64,000 nt of DNA from Rhizobium sp. R635 (GCF_002211285.1 NZ_LOKX01000005.1:1-64000), one strand, 5' to 3'; counted from the stretch's first letter, positions 7,635 through 17,130 are shown. Notes: generated by a model from the sequence alone, not told the origin. Numbers and translations are program-made.

Positions 7635-9152
7635 ATGCCGATCCACGCGGAGCTTCTTCGACACGCCACGCAGAGACCGGAGAAACCGGCGGTCGTGATC
7701 GATGGCCGCTCCTTGAGCTACGGCGAACTCCATTCCCGCGCAGGCGCGATCTACCGGTTCATCCAGGCGCTTCCGCGCTCGAACGGCCGTCCATTCGATC
7801 TGCCCCGCGTCGAGAAGCTCGTGGCGGTCAGCCTCGGCAATCACATCGGCTTTGCCGAGTATTTCGTCGCCACCACCGCGCTGGCGAATGCCTGCGCGGT
7901 CATCGATCCGATGATGCCGGAAGCGAGGATCGAGCGTATCGTCCAGCGGCTGGCGCCCGACATGCTCGTCGTCGACGACGATGCGAGCCCGAGCGCCGAA
8001 ATCGGCCGCAGGCTCGGCGTCCCTGTCATCGTCGCCGGAGCGGAACCCTTCGACCTCACGGCGACGGGGGATGATATGCCCGTCGATGCCGAGGGGATCT
8101 TCCTGATCGGTTTTACCTCGGGCACGACAGCCGAGCCGAAGGCCTATTATCGCTCGCGAGAGCAGTGGCGCCGCAGCCTCGACCGGGGACGCCTCGTTTT
8201 CGAACTCCAGGACGCGCCCTCGACCCTGTGCCCGGGAGCGCTGGCGCATGGCCTGGCGCTTTACGCGCTGGTCGAGGCGCTCGATGCCGGCGCAACCTTC
8301 CATTCGGTCGGGAAATGGGATGCCGGCGCGGTCGCGCAGATTCTGTCTTCCGGCATCGAGCGGCTGGTTGCCGTGCCGACCCACATCGCGGGCATCGCCC
8401 GGGCATGGGCGGGCGCGCCGATGGCGTCCTTACGCGACGTGCTGACCGCCGGCGCCAAGCTGAACCTCAATGAGGTCGAATCCATGCGCCGCCTTTTTCC
8501 GCAGGCGCGCATCCGGGAATATTACGGCGCCTCCGAGATCGGTTTCATGACCGTCTCGACGCTTGCCGGCGGCGCGACGGATTTTCCGATCGACCGAGTC
8601 GGGCAGGCCTATCCCGGCGTCGAAATCTCCATCCGCGACCCTGAGGAAAACGATGTCGGCGCCGATGTGCCCGGCACCATTTTCGTCAACAGCGACCTGA
8701 TCGCCGACGGCTATCTCTGGGGCGACGACGGCCAGGCGTTCCGGGTCACTCCGGCGGGTGCCACGGTTGGCGATCTCGGCGAGATCGATGAAAACGGCAT
8801 GCTGCGGGTGATCGGCCGGGCGGGCGGCATGATGATATCAGGCGGCAACAACGTCTATCCCGCCGAGGTCGAGAGCGCGCTGAAAACCTGCCCCGGCGTC
8901 GAAGACGCCGTCGTCTTCGGGCTGCCGGATGCCTATTACGGCCAAAGGATCGTCGCCGTCGTCTCCGGCGAGGCAACGGATGCGAAAATGCTCGCAGACC
9001 ATTGCGCGGGCAGGCTTGCAAGGTTCAAGATCCCCAGGCAGTTCCACCATATCGGCGCCTGGCCGATGACGAGCAGCGGCAAGATCGCACGCGGGCAGGT
9101 GGAGGCATCGGTGATTTCGGGAGACGGTCTTGTCCTACGCCTATCAGCCTGA
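7635..9152 (+). CDS. AMP-forming acyl-CoA synthetase / ligase (ANL superfamily)
   Basis: A 505-residue ANL enzyme. The P-loop-like A3 motif is GFTSGTTAEPKAY near residue 158, the A5 motif is YYGASEIG near 295, the hinge region GRAGGMMISGGNNVYPAEVE (A8) lies at about 395, and the catalytic lysine is in TSSGKIARG near the C-terminus. It should activate a carboxylic acid to its CoA thioester. It is coupled to the thioesterase upstream and overlaps the thiolase by 23 bases. Its acid substrate is unknown. Confidence 0.85.
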   Translation: MPIHAELLRHATQRPEKPAVVIDGRSLSYGELHSRAGAIYRFIQALPRSNGRPFDLPRVEKLVAVSLGNHIGFAEYFVATTALANACAVIDPMMPEARIERIVQRLAPDMLVVDDDASPSAEIGRRLGVPVIVAGAEPFDLTATGDDMPVDAEGIFLIGFTSGTTAEPKAYYRSREQWRRSLDRGRLVFELQDAPSTLCPGALAHGLALYALVEALDAGATFHSVGKWDAGAVAQILSSGIERLVAVPTHIAGIARAWAGAPMASLRDVLTAGAKLNLNEVESMRRLFPQARIREYYGASEIGFMTVSTLAGGATDFPIDRVGQAYPGVEISIRDPEENDVGADVPGTIFVNSDLIADGYLWGDDGQAFRVTPAGATVGDLGEIDENGMLRVIGRAGGMMISGGNNVYPAEVESALKTCPGVEDAVVFGLPDAYYGQRIVAVVSGEATDAKMLADHCAGRLARFKIPRQFHHIGAWPMTSSGKIARGQVEASVISGDGLVLRLSA

Positions 9153-10329
9153 CGAGGATTGGCAGCCGGTCGTGGTCGCCGCCTACCGCACGCCAATCGG
9201 CCGCGCCTTCGGCTCGCTTTCGACGGTTGCGGCCGAAGACCTGCTTGCCCCGATCATCCGCCGGATCGTCGCGGAAACGGGCGTCGCGCCCGACGCTATC
9301 GACGACGTGCTGGTCGGCAATGCCGCCGGCGGCGGCGGCAATATCGGCCGGCTGGCGGCGCTCCATGCGGGCCTGCCCATGGCCGTTCCCGGTATCGCCA
9401 TCGATCGGCAATGCGGCTCCGGGCTGGAAGCGATCATCCTGGCCGCCCGGCTGATCCAGGCGAAGGCGGGAACCTGTTTCCTCGCTGGCGGCGTCGAGAG
9501 CGTCAGCACCGCGCCATGGCGCGTGGAAAGGCCGAAAGCCAATGGCGCCGTGCCGCGCTTTTACGGACGCGCGCGCTTCTCCCCCGAAACGATCGGCGAT
9601 CCCGAGATGGGCGTCGCCGCCGAAAATGTCGCGCGCCAATTCGGCATATCGCGCCAGCGGCAGGATGAATTCGCCCTGCGCAGCCACCGGCTCGCCGTCG
9701 CAGCCGCCGAAGCAGGCCGCTTCCGGCCGGAGATCGTCGAGATCGCCACCGACAACGGCATAGTGGAGCGGGACGAATGCCCTCGCCCCACGACCTCGAT
9801 TGAAGCGCTGGCAAACCTGAAGCCCGTCTTCCAGGCCGACGGCTCGGTAACGGCGGGCAATGCCTGCCCGCTGAATGACGGCGCCTGCCTGGTGCTGGTG
9901 ATGAGCCGTGGCATGGCAAAGAGCATGGGCATCGAAAAAGGCCTCGCCTTCATCGACAGCGCCGCCGCCGGCGTCGATCCCAACCTGCTCGGCATCGGCC
10001 CGGTCGCCTCGACGGATAAGCTCCTGCGGCGCCAGCCCGGCCTCTCGCTCTCCGAGATCGACGCCATCGAATTCAACGAGGCTTTCGCCGCCCAGGTTCT
10101 GGCCTCGCTCGATCAGATCGGCATCTCCGCCGACGCGGTCAACAAGGATGGCGGCGCCCTGGCCCTCGGCCATCCCTTCGGCGCTTCGGGCGCAATTCTC
10201 ATTAGCCGGCTATATAGTCAACTGATGCGCAGGGACAGCTGGACGCCCTGCGCGACCGGCCTCGCCATGATCGGCATCGGCGGCGGCATCGGGCTGACGG
10301 CGCTGTTCGAGGCGGTTAGGCTTTCCTGA
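9130..10329 (+). CDS. Thiolase-family acetyl-CoA acyltransferase
   Basis: A 399-residue thiolase. The nucleophile cysteine is in IDRQCGSGLEA near residue 96, NEAFAAQ supplies the HNEAF-type loop, GGALALGHPFGASG the catalytic-histidine GHP motif, and the C-terminal region has MIGIGGGIGLTALFE where classical thiolases read CIGGGMG: the second catalytic cysteine is replaced by isoleucine or nearby residues. That loss is unusual for a degradative thiolase. The start is a TTG at 9130 overlapping the ligase end, consistent with translational coupling. Confidence 0.8.
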   Translation: MSYAYQPDEDWQPVVVAAYRTPIGRAFGSLSTVAAEDLLAPIIRRIVAETGVAPDAIDDVLVGNAAGGGGNIGRLAALHAGLPMAVPGIAIDRQCGSGLEAIILAARLIQAKAGTCFLAGGVESVSTAPWRVERPKANGAVPRFYGRARFSPETIGDPEMGVAAENVARQFGISRQRQDEFALRSHRLAVAAAEAGRFRPEIVEIATDNGIVERDECPRPTTSIEALANLKPVFQADGSVTAGNACPLNDGACLVLVMSRGMAKSMGIEKGLAFIDSAAAGVDPNLLGIGPVASTDKLLRRQPGLSLSEIDAIEFNEAFAAQVLASLDQIGISADAVNKDGGALALGHPFGASGAILISRLYSQLMRRDSWTPCATGLAMIGIGGGIGLTALFEAVRLS

Positions 10330-10365
10330 TAGAAAGGCAACTCTGACCGGTTCGCCCCAGGCAAA

Positions 10366-10539
10366 ACCCCTCCCCAACCCCTCCCCACAAGGGGGAGGGA
10401 CTACGCTGCGGCCCCCGCCGCGACCAAAGGCAGAGCCTCTGCTGGCTGTACCGTTCAACGGATTGCTACGATTAAGGGTTACGCGAAACGGTGCGGCGCG
10501 TTAGCCCCTCCCCCTTGTGGGGAGGGGTTGGGGAGGGGT
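10366..10539. repeat. Inverted pair of a CCCCTCCCC-type intergenic repeat
   Basis: The block ACCCCTCCCCAACCCCTCC at 10366-10400 and its inverted copy at 10503-10539 are nearly identical and face each other across about 100 bases. This is a common rhizobial intergenic palindrome type. I see no gene in the rest of 10330-10824, apart from the ribosome-binding region ahead of 10825. Confidence 0.65.
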
Positions 10540-10824
10540 CTTTCTCCTTGGCTCGGCCCCGCGACACGAGCATCCCCCTCCACCTCCGCAAGCTCCTTCG
10601 ATCGCAGGACTAGCCGCCCTACTGCCTTGGCATAGGTCGACAGCGACCGAGAGAGAATGGTTCAAGCCCGCGATCCGGCGCATTCTACTGGCGATCGGTT
10701 CCGGCCGATGAAGCCGCCTGGCCTCGTGAGGCGCGCGGTTTCGGCACTTCGAGCAGTTCGCTCGCCATCATTTCAGCAAAGGCAGATCAACAGAGGACAT
10801 TCCTCGTAAACAAGGGAGATTACC

Positions 10825-11589
10825 ATGAAGATCGTCGTCATCGGCGGCACCGGGCTCATCGGCTCGAAGACCGTAGAGAGATTGCGCAAGAAGGGGCATG
10901 ACGTTCTGGCGGCTTCGCCGAATTCGGGCGTCGATACGATCACCGGCAAGGGTGTCGCCGAAGCGCTTGCGGGCGCCGAGGTGGTGATCGACCTCGCCAA
11001 CTCGCCTTCCTTCGAGGACAAGGCCGTTCTCGAATTCTTCCAGACCTCGGGCCGCAACCTGCTCAAGGCCGGGGCTGCGGCCGGCGTGAAGCATCACATG
11101 GCGCTGTCGATCGTCGGCATGGAGCGGCTGCAGGGCAGCGGTTACATGCGCGCCAAGATGGCCCAGGAACAACTGATCAAGGGCTCCGGCATTCCCTACA
11201 CCATCGTCCACTCCACCCAGTTTCATGAGTTCATGGCCGGCATCGCCCAGTCCAACACGGTCGGCCAGACCGTGCATCTGTCGCCGGCCTATTTGCAGCC
11301 GATCGCCTCGGACGATGTCGCAGACGTCATGGCCGACGTAGCGCTCGCGGCACCCGTGAACGGCACGATCGAGATCGGCGGTCCGGAAAAGATCCGCCTG
11401 ACCGATATCGTCACACGTCTCTTCAAGGCGACGCGCGATCCGCGTCAGGTGACGGCCGATCCGCACGCCCGCTATTTCGGCGTCGAGCTCGACGACACCT
11501 CGCTCGTCACCGGCGCCAATGCGCGGCTCGGCAAGATCCGCTTCGACGACTGGCTGAGCCAGCAGCCGCCCCAGAAGAAGAGCGCCTGA
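10825..11589 (+). CDS. NAD(P)-binding atypical SDR (NmrA-like)
   Basis: A 254-residue Rossmann protein starting MKIVVIGGTGLIGSKTVERL, with the GGTGxIG motif of atypical/extended SDRs. It lacks a clear YxxxK catalytic pair: the HMALSIVGMERLQGSGYMRAK segment offers a Y and K spaced as YMRAK, which could serve. Such proteins are often redox sensors or weak oxidoreductases. A ribosome-binding site (AGGGAG) lies just upstream. It is followed 41 bases later by the secreted cupin gene, so they may be one unit. Confidence 0.8.
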   Translation: MKIVVIGGTGLIGSKTVERLRKKGHDVLAASPNSGVDTITGKGVAEALAGAEVVIDLANSPSFEDKAVLEFFQTSGRNLLKAGAAAGVKHHMALSIVGMERLQGSGYMRAKMAQEQLIKGSGIPYTIVHSTQFHEFMAGIAQSNTVGQTVHLSPAYLQPIASDDVADVMADVALAAPVNGTIEIGGPEKIRLTDIVTRLFKATRDPRQVTADPHARYFGVELDDTSLVTGANARLGKIRFDDWLSQQPPQKKSA

Positions 11590-11630
11590 TAGCGCGTGTC
11601 GAACCATTCTATCATCCGAGGAGACCAGAC

Positions 11631-12044
11631 ATGCTCAGGAAAATGATCTCGGCGGCGGCCTTCGCCTTCGTCCTTGCCGCCGGCACCCCGGTTCACGCCG
11701 GAGGCGAAAAAGCCAAAGTAACAGTCGTTTTCGACCAGAAGCTTCCCAACGTTCCCGGCAAGAGCATGAAGGGCGTGCTGGTGGAATATCAGCCCGGCGG
11801 CATGTCGCCCGGCCATACCCATCCGGATTCGGCCTTCATCTATGCCACCGTTCTCGAAGGTTCGATCCGCAGCGCGGTGAACGACGGCCCGGTGAAAACT
11901 TACAAAGCTGGGGAAAGCTTCGCCGAACTTCCCGGCGATCATCACAGCGTCAGCGCAAATGCCAGCGACACCGAGCCGGCGAAACTGCTTGCTGTTTTCG
12001 TGCTCGATACGAACGAGACGGAACTGACGATCGACGACAAATGA
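11631..12044 (+). CDS. Exported cupin-domain protein
   Basis: A 137-residue protein with a signal peptide (about residues 1-23, ending VHAGG). The mature part is a small cupin barrel: PGHTHPDSAFIYATVLEGS is the first metal-binding motif, and AELPGDHHSVSANAS supplies the second histidine motif. It probably binds a metal in the periplasm; function is unknown. A good Shine-Dalgarno (GAGGAGA) precedes the ATG. It ends at a perfect hairpin shared with the converging PLP enzyme gene. Confidence 0.8.
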   Translation: MLRKMISAAAFAFVLAAGTPVHAGGEKAKVTVVFDQKLPNVPGKSMKGVLVEYQPGGMSPGHTHPDSAFIYATVLEGSIRSAVNDGPVKTYKAGESFAELPGDHHSVSANASDTEPAKLLAVFVLDTNETELTIDDK

Positions 12045-12052
12045 CGTCATGG

Positions 12053-12079
12053 CCGATGCCCGGCGCCGCCGGGCATCGG
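12053..12079. terminator. Perfect 12-bp stem bidirectional terminator
   Basis: CCGATGCCCGGC and GCCGGGCATCGG pair without mismatch around a 3-base loop. It lies between the stops of the converging cupin (12044) and trans-sulfuration (12093) genes. Confidence 0.7.
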
Positions 12080-12092
12080 TTGCGCTGCCCGG

Positions 12093-13376
12093 TCAAACCG
12101 CCTGCAGCGCCAGTTCCAGATCGGCGATGAGATCATCCGGATGCTCGATGCCGATCGACAGGCGGATCGTCGATTCCAGCACGCCGATGCGCTGCCTGAC
12201 ATCGGCGGGCACGCCGGAATGCGTCATGGCGGCGGGGTGGCTCGCGAGCGACTCCGTGCCGCCGAGGCTGACGGCGAGCTTGAAAACCTGCAGCGCATTC
12301 AGGAATTTGAAGGAGGCCGGCTGGCCGCCGCGGATATCGAAAGAGAAAGTCGAGCCGGCGCCGCTGCATTGCGCGGCGAAGGTGCGGCCCGAGGGCGAGT
12401 CCGGATCGTGGTAGGGGAGATAGTGGACCGTCTCGACCTTCGGGTGATCGCGCAGAAAATCGGCGACGGCGCGCGCATTGCTGTTCGCCCGCTCCATGCG
12501 CAGCTGCAGCGTTTCCAGCGACCGGCCGAGCATCCAGCAGGAATGCGGATCAAGCTGCGTGCCGATCGCGCCGCGGAGCGCCTTCACCTGCTTGATGACG
12601 GCCTTGCGCCCGAGGACGGCGCCGGCGATGAGATCGGAATGGCCGCCGACATATTTGGTCAGCGAATAGAGCGAGATATCGGCGCCATGCTCGATCGGCC
12701 GCTGGAAAACCGGCCCGAGCAGCGTATTGTCGCAGACGACGACCGGCACATGCCCCTGCCTTGCGCCGATCGCATCGGCCACGCGCCGGATCATCGCGAC
12801 GTCGACCAGGCTGTTGGTCGGGTTGGCCGGCGTCTCGATCAGGATGACGGAAACGCGGCCCTTGCCGAGCGCCTCATCCGCCGCCTTCTGCACCGATGCC
12901 TCGCTGACGCCATCGGCAAAGCCGACCGCGGCGACGCCGAAATTGAGGAAGGTCTTTGCCAGCAGGGTTTCGGTGCCACCATAAAGCGGCTGCGAATGCA
13001 GGATCGCATCCCCCGGCCGAACGAAGGCGAAGAGCGTGGTGGCGATCGCCGCCATGCCTGAGGAAAACAGCGCGCCGCTTTCCGTCCGCTCATAGACGGC
13101 GAGTCTGTCTTCGACGATCTCGCTGTTCGGATGATTGAAGCGCGAATAGACGAGGCCGGCGCCCTTGCCCGCCGGCGGCTCCCGCCGGCCGGAGACATAA
13201 TCGAAGAAATCGCGCCCGTCCTCGGCGGAATTGAAGACGAAGGTGGAGGTCAGGAACACCGGCGGCTTGACCGCCCCTTCCGAAAGCTCGGGATCGTAGC
13301 CGTAGTTCAGCATCTGCGTTTCGGGATGCAGCGCATGATTGCCGATATGGGTTTTGGAAGGATGCGGGGCGGTCAT
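12093..13376 (-). CDS. PLP-dependent trans-sulfuration enzyme (cystathionine gamma-synthase / methionine gamma-lyase family)
   Basis: A 427-residue Cys/Met-metabolism PLP enzyme. The internal aldimine lysine is in [11 protein letters not shown], the substrate loop has YSRFNHPN and SGMAAIATT, and [10 protein letters not shown] carries the PLP-pyridine aspartate. It should cleave or form a C-S bond in methionine, homocysteine or cystathionine. Family members in rhizobia are annotated either as cystathionine gamma-synthase-like or methionine gamma-lyase; I cannot choose from sequence alone. I took the ATG at 13376 (MTAPHPSK), which has GAGACGAT upstream; the longer frame is not conserved-looking. 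Confidence 0.8.
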   Translation of the reverse strand: MTAPHPSKTHIGNHALHPETQMLNYGYDPELSEGAVKPPVFLTSTFVFNSAEDGRDFFDYVSGRREPPAGKGAGLVYSRFNHPNSEIVEDRLAVYERTESGALFSSGMAAIATTLFAFVRPGDAILHSQPLYGGTETLLAKTFLNFGVAAVGFADGVSEASVQKAADEALGKGRVSVILIETPANPTNSLVDVAMIRRVADAIGARQGHVPVVVCDNTLLGPVFQRPIEHGADISLYSLTKYVGGHSDLIAGAVLGRKAVIKQVKALRGAIGTQLDPHSCWMLGRSLETLQLRMERANSNARAVADFLRDHPKVETVHYLPYHDPDSPSGRTFAAQCSGAGSTFSFDIRGGQPASFKFLNALQVFKLAVSLGGTESLASHPAAMTHSGVPADVRQRIGVLESTIRLSIGIEHPDDLIADLELALQAV

Positions 13377-13494
13377 GATCGTCTCCTCTGTCGAACCTGC
13401 CGAAGGATAGGATACATCAATTCGGGGAGCAGTCATCGAGACTGCTCGATTGAAGAGTGGAGCATGATGTCTTCCGAAAACCATGCTCGGATGC

Positions 13495-14574
13495 TCAGCT
13501 CACCGTTTCGCCCAGAGTATCCGCGACATAGGCACCGCGCGCGCCCATCGGCAGCGGATGGCCCGTCGTCGTGTCCCGCGCCGTCTGGTGCTCCAGCTCG
13601 GCATTCAGCTCCGCGCCGACGATGAGAATGACGACGGAAAGCCAGATCCAGATGAGGAAACCGATCAGCGCGCCGAGCGTGCCGTAGGTCGCGTTGTAAT
13701 TGGCGAAATGCTCGAGATAGAAGGAGAAGCCGAGCGACATGGCGGCCCAGGCGAGCGCGGTCAGCCCCGCGCCCCATGTCATCCACCGGATTCTGGCGGG
13801 CTCGCGGCTCGGGCCGAAGCGATAGACCAGGGTCACCGCCACCGCGACGACGAAGAGAAGCAGCGGCCATCTCAGGAGAAGCGCCATGTGCTCCTTGAAC
13901 TGGTCGAGCCAGAGATAGGAGAGCACGACGGGCATCACGCCGACGAGCGCCACCATGACGACCGCGAAGACCATTGCGCAGAGCGTGAAGCAGAGGCCGA
14001 TCAGGTTCAGCCGCACCAGGCTGCGCTTCTCTCTCTCCTCATAGGCGACGTTCATCGCATCGAAGATCGCCAGCGTGCCGCTATGCGTGCTCCACAGCGC
14101 AATGCCGAGACCGACGAAGAAGGTGATGCCGAGCGCGCTGTCGCGCTTTTCCACAAGCGCCGTGATCTGGTCGGCAAGAAGATCGAAGGCCCCGGGCGGC
14201 AGGAGCACGGCGAGCTCCCGAAGATGCTCGGAGATGGTGACGGGATCGGCCACCAGGCCATAGAGCGAGACCAGGGCCGCCAGCGCCGGAAACAGCGCCA
14301 GGAGCAGATAGAAGGTCACTCCAGCGGCAATGAGAGTGACCCGGTCGTCGAGGACCTCATGGAAGACGCGCCAGAACACATCGCGAAGGCCGCTCATCGG
14401 AATGGCCTCCGGCGTCGCCGCGCTGCGCCCATGATCGTCACCCGACCAGCCGGCCGCAGCAGGCGGAGCAAGAGACCCGCGCTGCCTTGCCTGCACCAGC
14501 ACGAACGCGCCGACCGCAGCCACGATCATCGCGGCAGCGAGCGGATATCTCTTGAGGTGGAGCCCATCAGCCAT
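13495..14574 (-). CDS. YihY/BrkB-family inner-membrane protein
   Basis: A 359-residue membrane protein. After a short N-terminal hydrophobic segment ([17 protein letters not shown], about residues 13-29) comes the YihY core, starting [20 protein letters not shown], then several membrane segments and the conserved [18 protein letters not shown] and [18 protein letters not shown]. The name RNase BN once given to this family is known to be wrong; its real role is not established. It stands alone, with no obvious operon partner. Confidence 0.85.
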   Translation of the reverse strand: MADGLHLKRYPLAAAMIVAAVGAFVLVQARQRGSLAPPAAAGWSGDDHGRSAATPEAIPMSGLRDVFWRVFHEVLDDRVTLIAAGVTFYLLLALFPALAALVSLYGLVADPVTISEHLRELAVLLPPGAFDLLADQITALVEKRDSALGITFFVGLGIALWSTHSGTLAIFDAMNVAYEEREKRSLVRLNLIGLCFTLCAMVFAVVMVALVGVMPVVLSYLWLDQFKEHMALLLRWPLLLFVVAVAVTLVYRFGPSREPARIRWMTWGAGLTALAWAAMSLGFSFYLEHFANYNATYGTLGALIGFLIWIWLSVVILIVGAELNAELEHQTARDTTTGHPLPMGARGAYVADTLGETVS

Positions 14575-15167
14575 TACCCTATCCTCTGATTTGCTTCGGG
14601 GATAACGCCGGGTGCGGCTAAAGGATGCAAGCTGTTGCTTTCCTGCGGAAATCCGGGGCAGGGGAGGGGAGTGGCGGCCGCCAAAGGCGCGTTTGAGCGA
14701 AGATCCCGCGCCAGCTTCGCGACCTACAAGCCACTGATTTTATTAAAACTGATTTCCACTACGGAAGTGAAATGAGACTTTAGTTTCGTTAGTGCGATAC
14801 TGATGATTTCTCACATGTCCGCCGGGAGCGGCGATTTTGCGGCCCCGGAAACGGCGAATTGACACGCCGAAGACCTGAATTCCGCCTGCCACCATCCAAA
14901 TGCGGAGCCTGTCAGGCAGCGGCGACCAGCAATCCGCAGCGTAAAGACGCCACATCATATGCCCCATAAATAATAGCGCCAGCGGCAATCGGCAACAATA
15001 GCCGCGGCCGTTATCCCGGGAAAAGATGACTTCACAGTGCCGGCTTCCGACGCCAGCCATCGAAGCATGCGCGATTTCCGCCACGCTCTCTCGGCCACCC
15101 CCAATGCGCGTCACCTCTGCCGCCAACACCCAAGCGGCGGCCCGCAGCTTGGGTACCGATACGCGAG
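14575..15167. other. 593-base intergenic stretch without a supported gene
   Basis: I see no convincing coding sequence here. A 128-residue frame on the minus strand (14743-15129) has no ribosome-binding site of note, is rich in rare-looking composition for this genome and resembles no family I know. The stretch is less GC-rich than its neighbours around 14740-14800. It marks the start of the gene-poor patch that runs to about 17.2 kb. Confidence 0.5.
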
Positions 15168-15533
15168 CTATCCGGCATTGGCCGCCGTGGGCCTCCTGCG
15201 TGCCCGGATAACCTGTTCGATTTCGCCATCGTATCGGTCATCGGGAAATTCGATATTCCAGACGAGACGGCGCAACGGCTCCCGCGCGATGTTTCGATAC
15301 CCAAGCTCCTCCAAACGAAGCAGAAGCAGCAGATGATCGCTCTCGACGACCAGCCGGGCAAAGGCGACAAGCTGATGCAGCGCCGGACGCATGGCGGCAT
15401 AGGATTTGAAGCCGAACGACGCGGCAATCGCCTCATCGAGATGCGACGATTTGATGTGAGGATATTGGCTCCGCAGAGCCTTCTTCAGAGCGGCGATATT
15501 CGCAGGCGAAAACCTGATGGATGGGTTCAGCAT
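15168..15533 (-). CDS. Small hypothetical protein with a glyoxalase-related helical motif
   Basis: A 121-residue protein of unknown function starting MLNPSIRFSP. The segment SSHLDEAIAASFGFKSYAAM resembles the helical motif (shsqaLellAralGfrdwntL-like) that recurs in small proteins and in the Glyoxalase_8-type superfamily; here it is followed by a leucine-rich helix (LLLLLRLEELGYRN) and an acidic tail. No membrane segment or signal is visible. I chose the ATG at 15533; a longer frame to 15686 seems less natural. It may be part of an accessory patch with the next gene. Confidence 0.5.
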   Translation of the reverse strand: MLNPSIRFSPANIAALKKALRSQYPHIKSSHLDEAIAASFGFKSYAAMRPALHQLVAFARLVVESDHLLLLLRLEELGYRNIAREPLRRLVWNIEFPDDRYDGEIEQVIRARRRPTAANAG

Positions 15534-15756
15534 ATGACGATCCAATGTCCCTGGCCGAAGTCCGCCGATTACGCTTCGACCTTGATGAACATGGTCGTCG
15601 AGAAACTCCACACGCCCTTCAACCCGGCAGCAGGTTCGGATGGGCTTCCAGGCTGGGACATTAACCTGCGGACGCTTTCTGCTCAAGATATGGATCGACT
15701 GGGAAGGCAGATTGCTGACTCCAACTGCCCATCACCTCACGAATTAGGATAGTCGT

Positions 15757-15776
15757 CCGTTGTCCGCGGACAACGG
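15757..15776. other. 20-bp perfect palindrome matching the repABC parS pattern
   Basis: CCGTTGTCCGCGGACAACGG is a perfect 20-base palindrome. Its inner 16 bases fit GTT-N4-GC-N4-AAC, the pattern known for RepB-bound parS sites of repABC replicons (from memory). A second copy lies at 16551-16568, on the other side of the gene 15894-16454. Function as a centromere is inferred. Confidence 0.5.
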
Positions 15777-15893
15777 AGCAGTCGCTTTCGAGATCCGTTG
15801 GATCGTGCCGGGTCATGCCGCTGCCAAGTGAAGGCTCTGGTTTTGGGTAGGAGCACACTTGCCATCAAGCCGACATGAGGGCAGTTTCGCTTC

Positions 15894-16454
15894 ATGGATC
15901 TCGCTGCCCTCGTCTCTCGCACACGCAATCTCTATGTCGCTCAGTTTCGCAGCTTCGCTCAAAAACAACTGGCGAACTGCGTTCAGGGAGCAACCGAAAT
16001 AAAGTTGCGACTGAGCGAGGAGAGCAAGCTGTTCGATCGACTCTATTGCGTGGACTTCATCAGGAATGATGGCGCGCCTAAAATCGTGGAACTCCAGCCG
16101 GAGGACATCATGACTTTTGATGCCGTCACAGGCGCACTCGGCAGTTCGTCATTTTCGATCGAGCACCTGCAATGGGACGACGTAGTGATCCGGCATAACC
16201 TCGAGCGGCAGCCATATGACGATCTCTCCAGTTGGTTTCGATTGTGGTTCGATCCGAAGGATGAACGGCACGACCCGAGCGCGGATTTATCCGGCACAAT
16301 CCATTCGATGCTGCTTGAGCCAAGCTGCATCAGCATCGATTTCGGCACCGCTCCTCCAAACGCCTTTTGGGAGATCCTGCTATTGCTTGAAGCGGCTGGA
16401 GCGACGCGAATGGAAATCAGCAACTCACGAGCCGAAGCGGATAGGCTCGTTTGA
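15894..16454 (+). CDS. Hypothetical protein, family not recognised
   Basis: A 186-residue soluble protein that I do not recognise. It has no signal peptide or membrane helix. The composition is balanced, with acidic patches (IVELQPEDIMTF, FDPKDERHDPS), and a predicted mix of helices and strands. The coding start at 15894 has no strong Shine-Dalgarno but the frame is open and well formed. It is flanked on both sides by copies of the GTTGTCCGCGGACAAC palindrome (15757-15776, 16551-16568), which makes it part of a possibly mobile or partition-related patch. Codon use looks less GC-biased than in neighbouring metabolic genes. Confidence 0.55.
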   Translation: MDLAALVSRTRNLYVAQFRSFAQKQLANCVQGATEIKLRLSEESKLFDRLYCVDFIRNDGAPKIVELQPEDIMTFDAVTGALGSSSFSIEHLQWDDVVIRHNLERQPYDDLSSWFRLWFDPKDERHDPSADLSGTIHSMLLEPSCISIDFGTAPPNAFWEILLLLEAAGATRMEISNSRAEADRLV

Positions 16455-16550
16455 TCTTCTCCTGATCGAAGGCCGCATGGCGAGCCTCGCTCGCGCAGCG
16501 CCATTGAGTTGCGGCACATCCACGGACCGGTCGACAAGCGCATCTTGGCA

Positions 16551-16568
16551 CGTTGTCCGCGGACAACG
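16551..16568. other. 18-bp perfect palindrome, second parS-like copy
   Basis: CGTTGTCCGCGGACAACG is the second copy of the same palindrome, 794 bases after the first. The 16-base core is identical. Both copies are intergenic. Confidence 0.5.
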
Positions 16569-16789
16569 CCGCGCCCGCGGCAGCATCTGTACGATATCGA
16601 CACAGCCTACGGCTTGAATTCGCCGCATTGCGACACTACCTCGTGACGAGCCGAAGCGCCGCCCCTCCTGGCTGCTTTGGCCCGATAGACAGCACTTCTC
16701 CTCCCATGCTGTCGGTCACTATCGAAGCCCGGCGCCCTCTCCCCCGCCGGGCTTCTTTCACTCTGACGCCGCGCACCCGCATCGCCTTT

Positions 16790-17130
16790 CGAGGCCCTGA
16801 TGGCACCTCAGACCGCGGCATCCTCCAACTTCCCTCATCCTGAGGCGCGGAGGCCAAAGGCCGGAGCCTCGAAAGACCCGCCGCAACATCGCTCCTTGCA
16901 TCCATCAGCACCGGAGCACCCGCCCCGCCCTTTGAGGCCCCTGCCGGGGCACTTCAGGGTGAGGCTCTCGTGAGCACCGCGGCATCCTCCAATGCCGCTG
17001 ATGCTGAGGTGCGCCGCCGCAGGCAGAGCCTCGAAGTACTCGCCACGACGCTCCGCCTTGCACCCACCCGGCACAAGGCGCATCCATGCCCTTCGAAGGC
17101 CTCTTGAGTGCCGGCGCGATATCCTCCAAC
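16790..17130. repeat. Degenerate tandem intergenic repeat, about three units
   Basis: The anchor GCGGCATCCTCCAA occurs at 16815-16828 and 16979-16992, and as GCGATATCCTCCAA at 17116-17129, spacing 164 and 137 bases. Between anchors are recognisably related blocks such as TGAGGCGCGGAGGC / TGAGGTGCGCCGCC followed by AGCCTCGAA, and CTTGCATCC / CTTGCACCC. It fills most of the 728-base gap between 16455 and 17182; no gene is supported there. Confidence 0.6.

Noticed and set aside
10501-10711. Facing short frames at 10501-10711
   Set aside because: They arise from the CCCCTCCCC-type inverted repeat and have no start signals.
13483-14589. Plus-strand 368-residue frame opposite the YihY gene
   Set aside because: Antisense shadow, highly charged and without any family pattern, while YihY motifs are clear on the minus strand.
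14743-15129. 128-residue minus-strand frame in the 14.6-15.2 kb gap
   Set aside because: No ribosome-binding site, no recognisable domain and unusual composition; I treat the stretch as non-coding.
15757-16568. Insertion-sequence interpretation of the palindrome-flanked gene
   Set aside because: No transposase motif in the gene, no target duplication, and the flanking sequences are themselves palindromes, not terminal inverted repeats.
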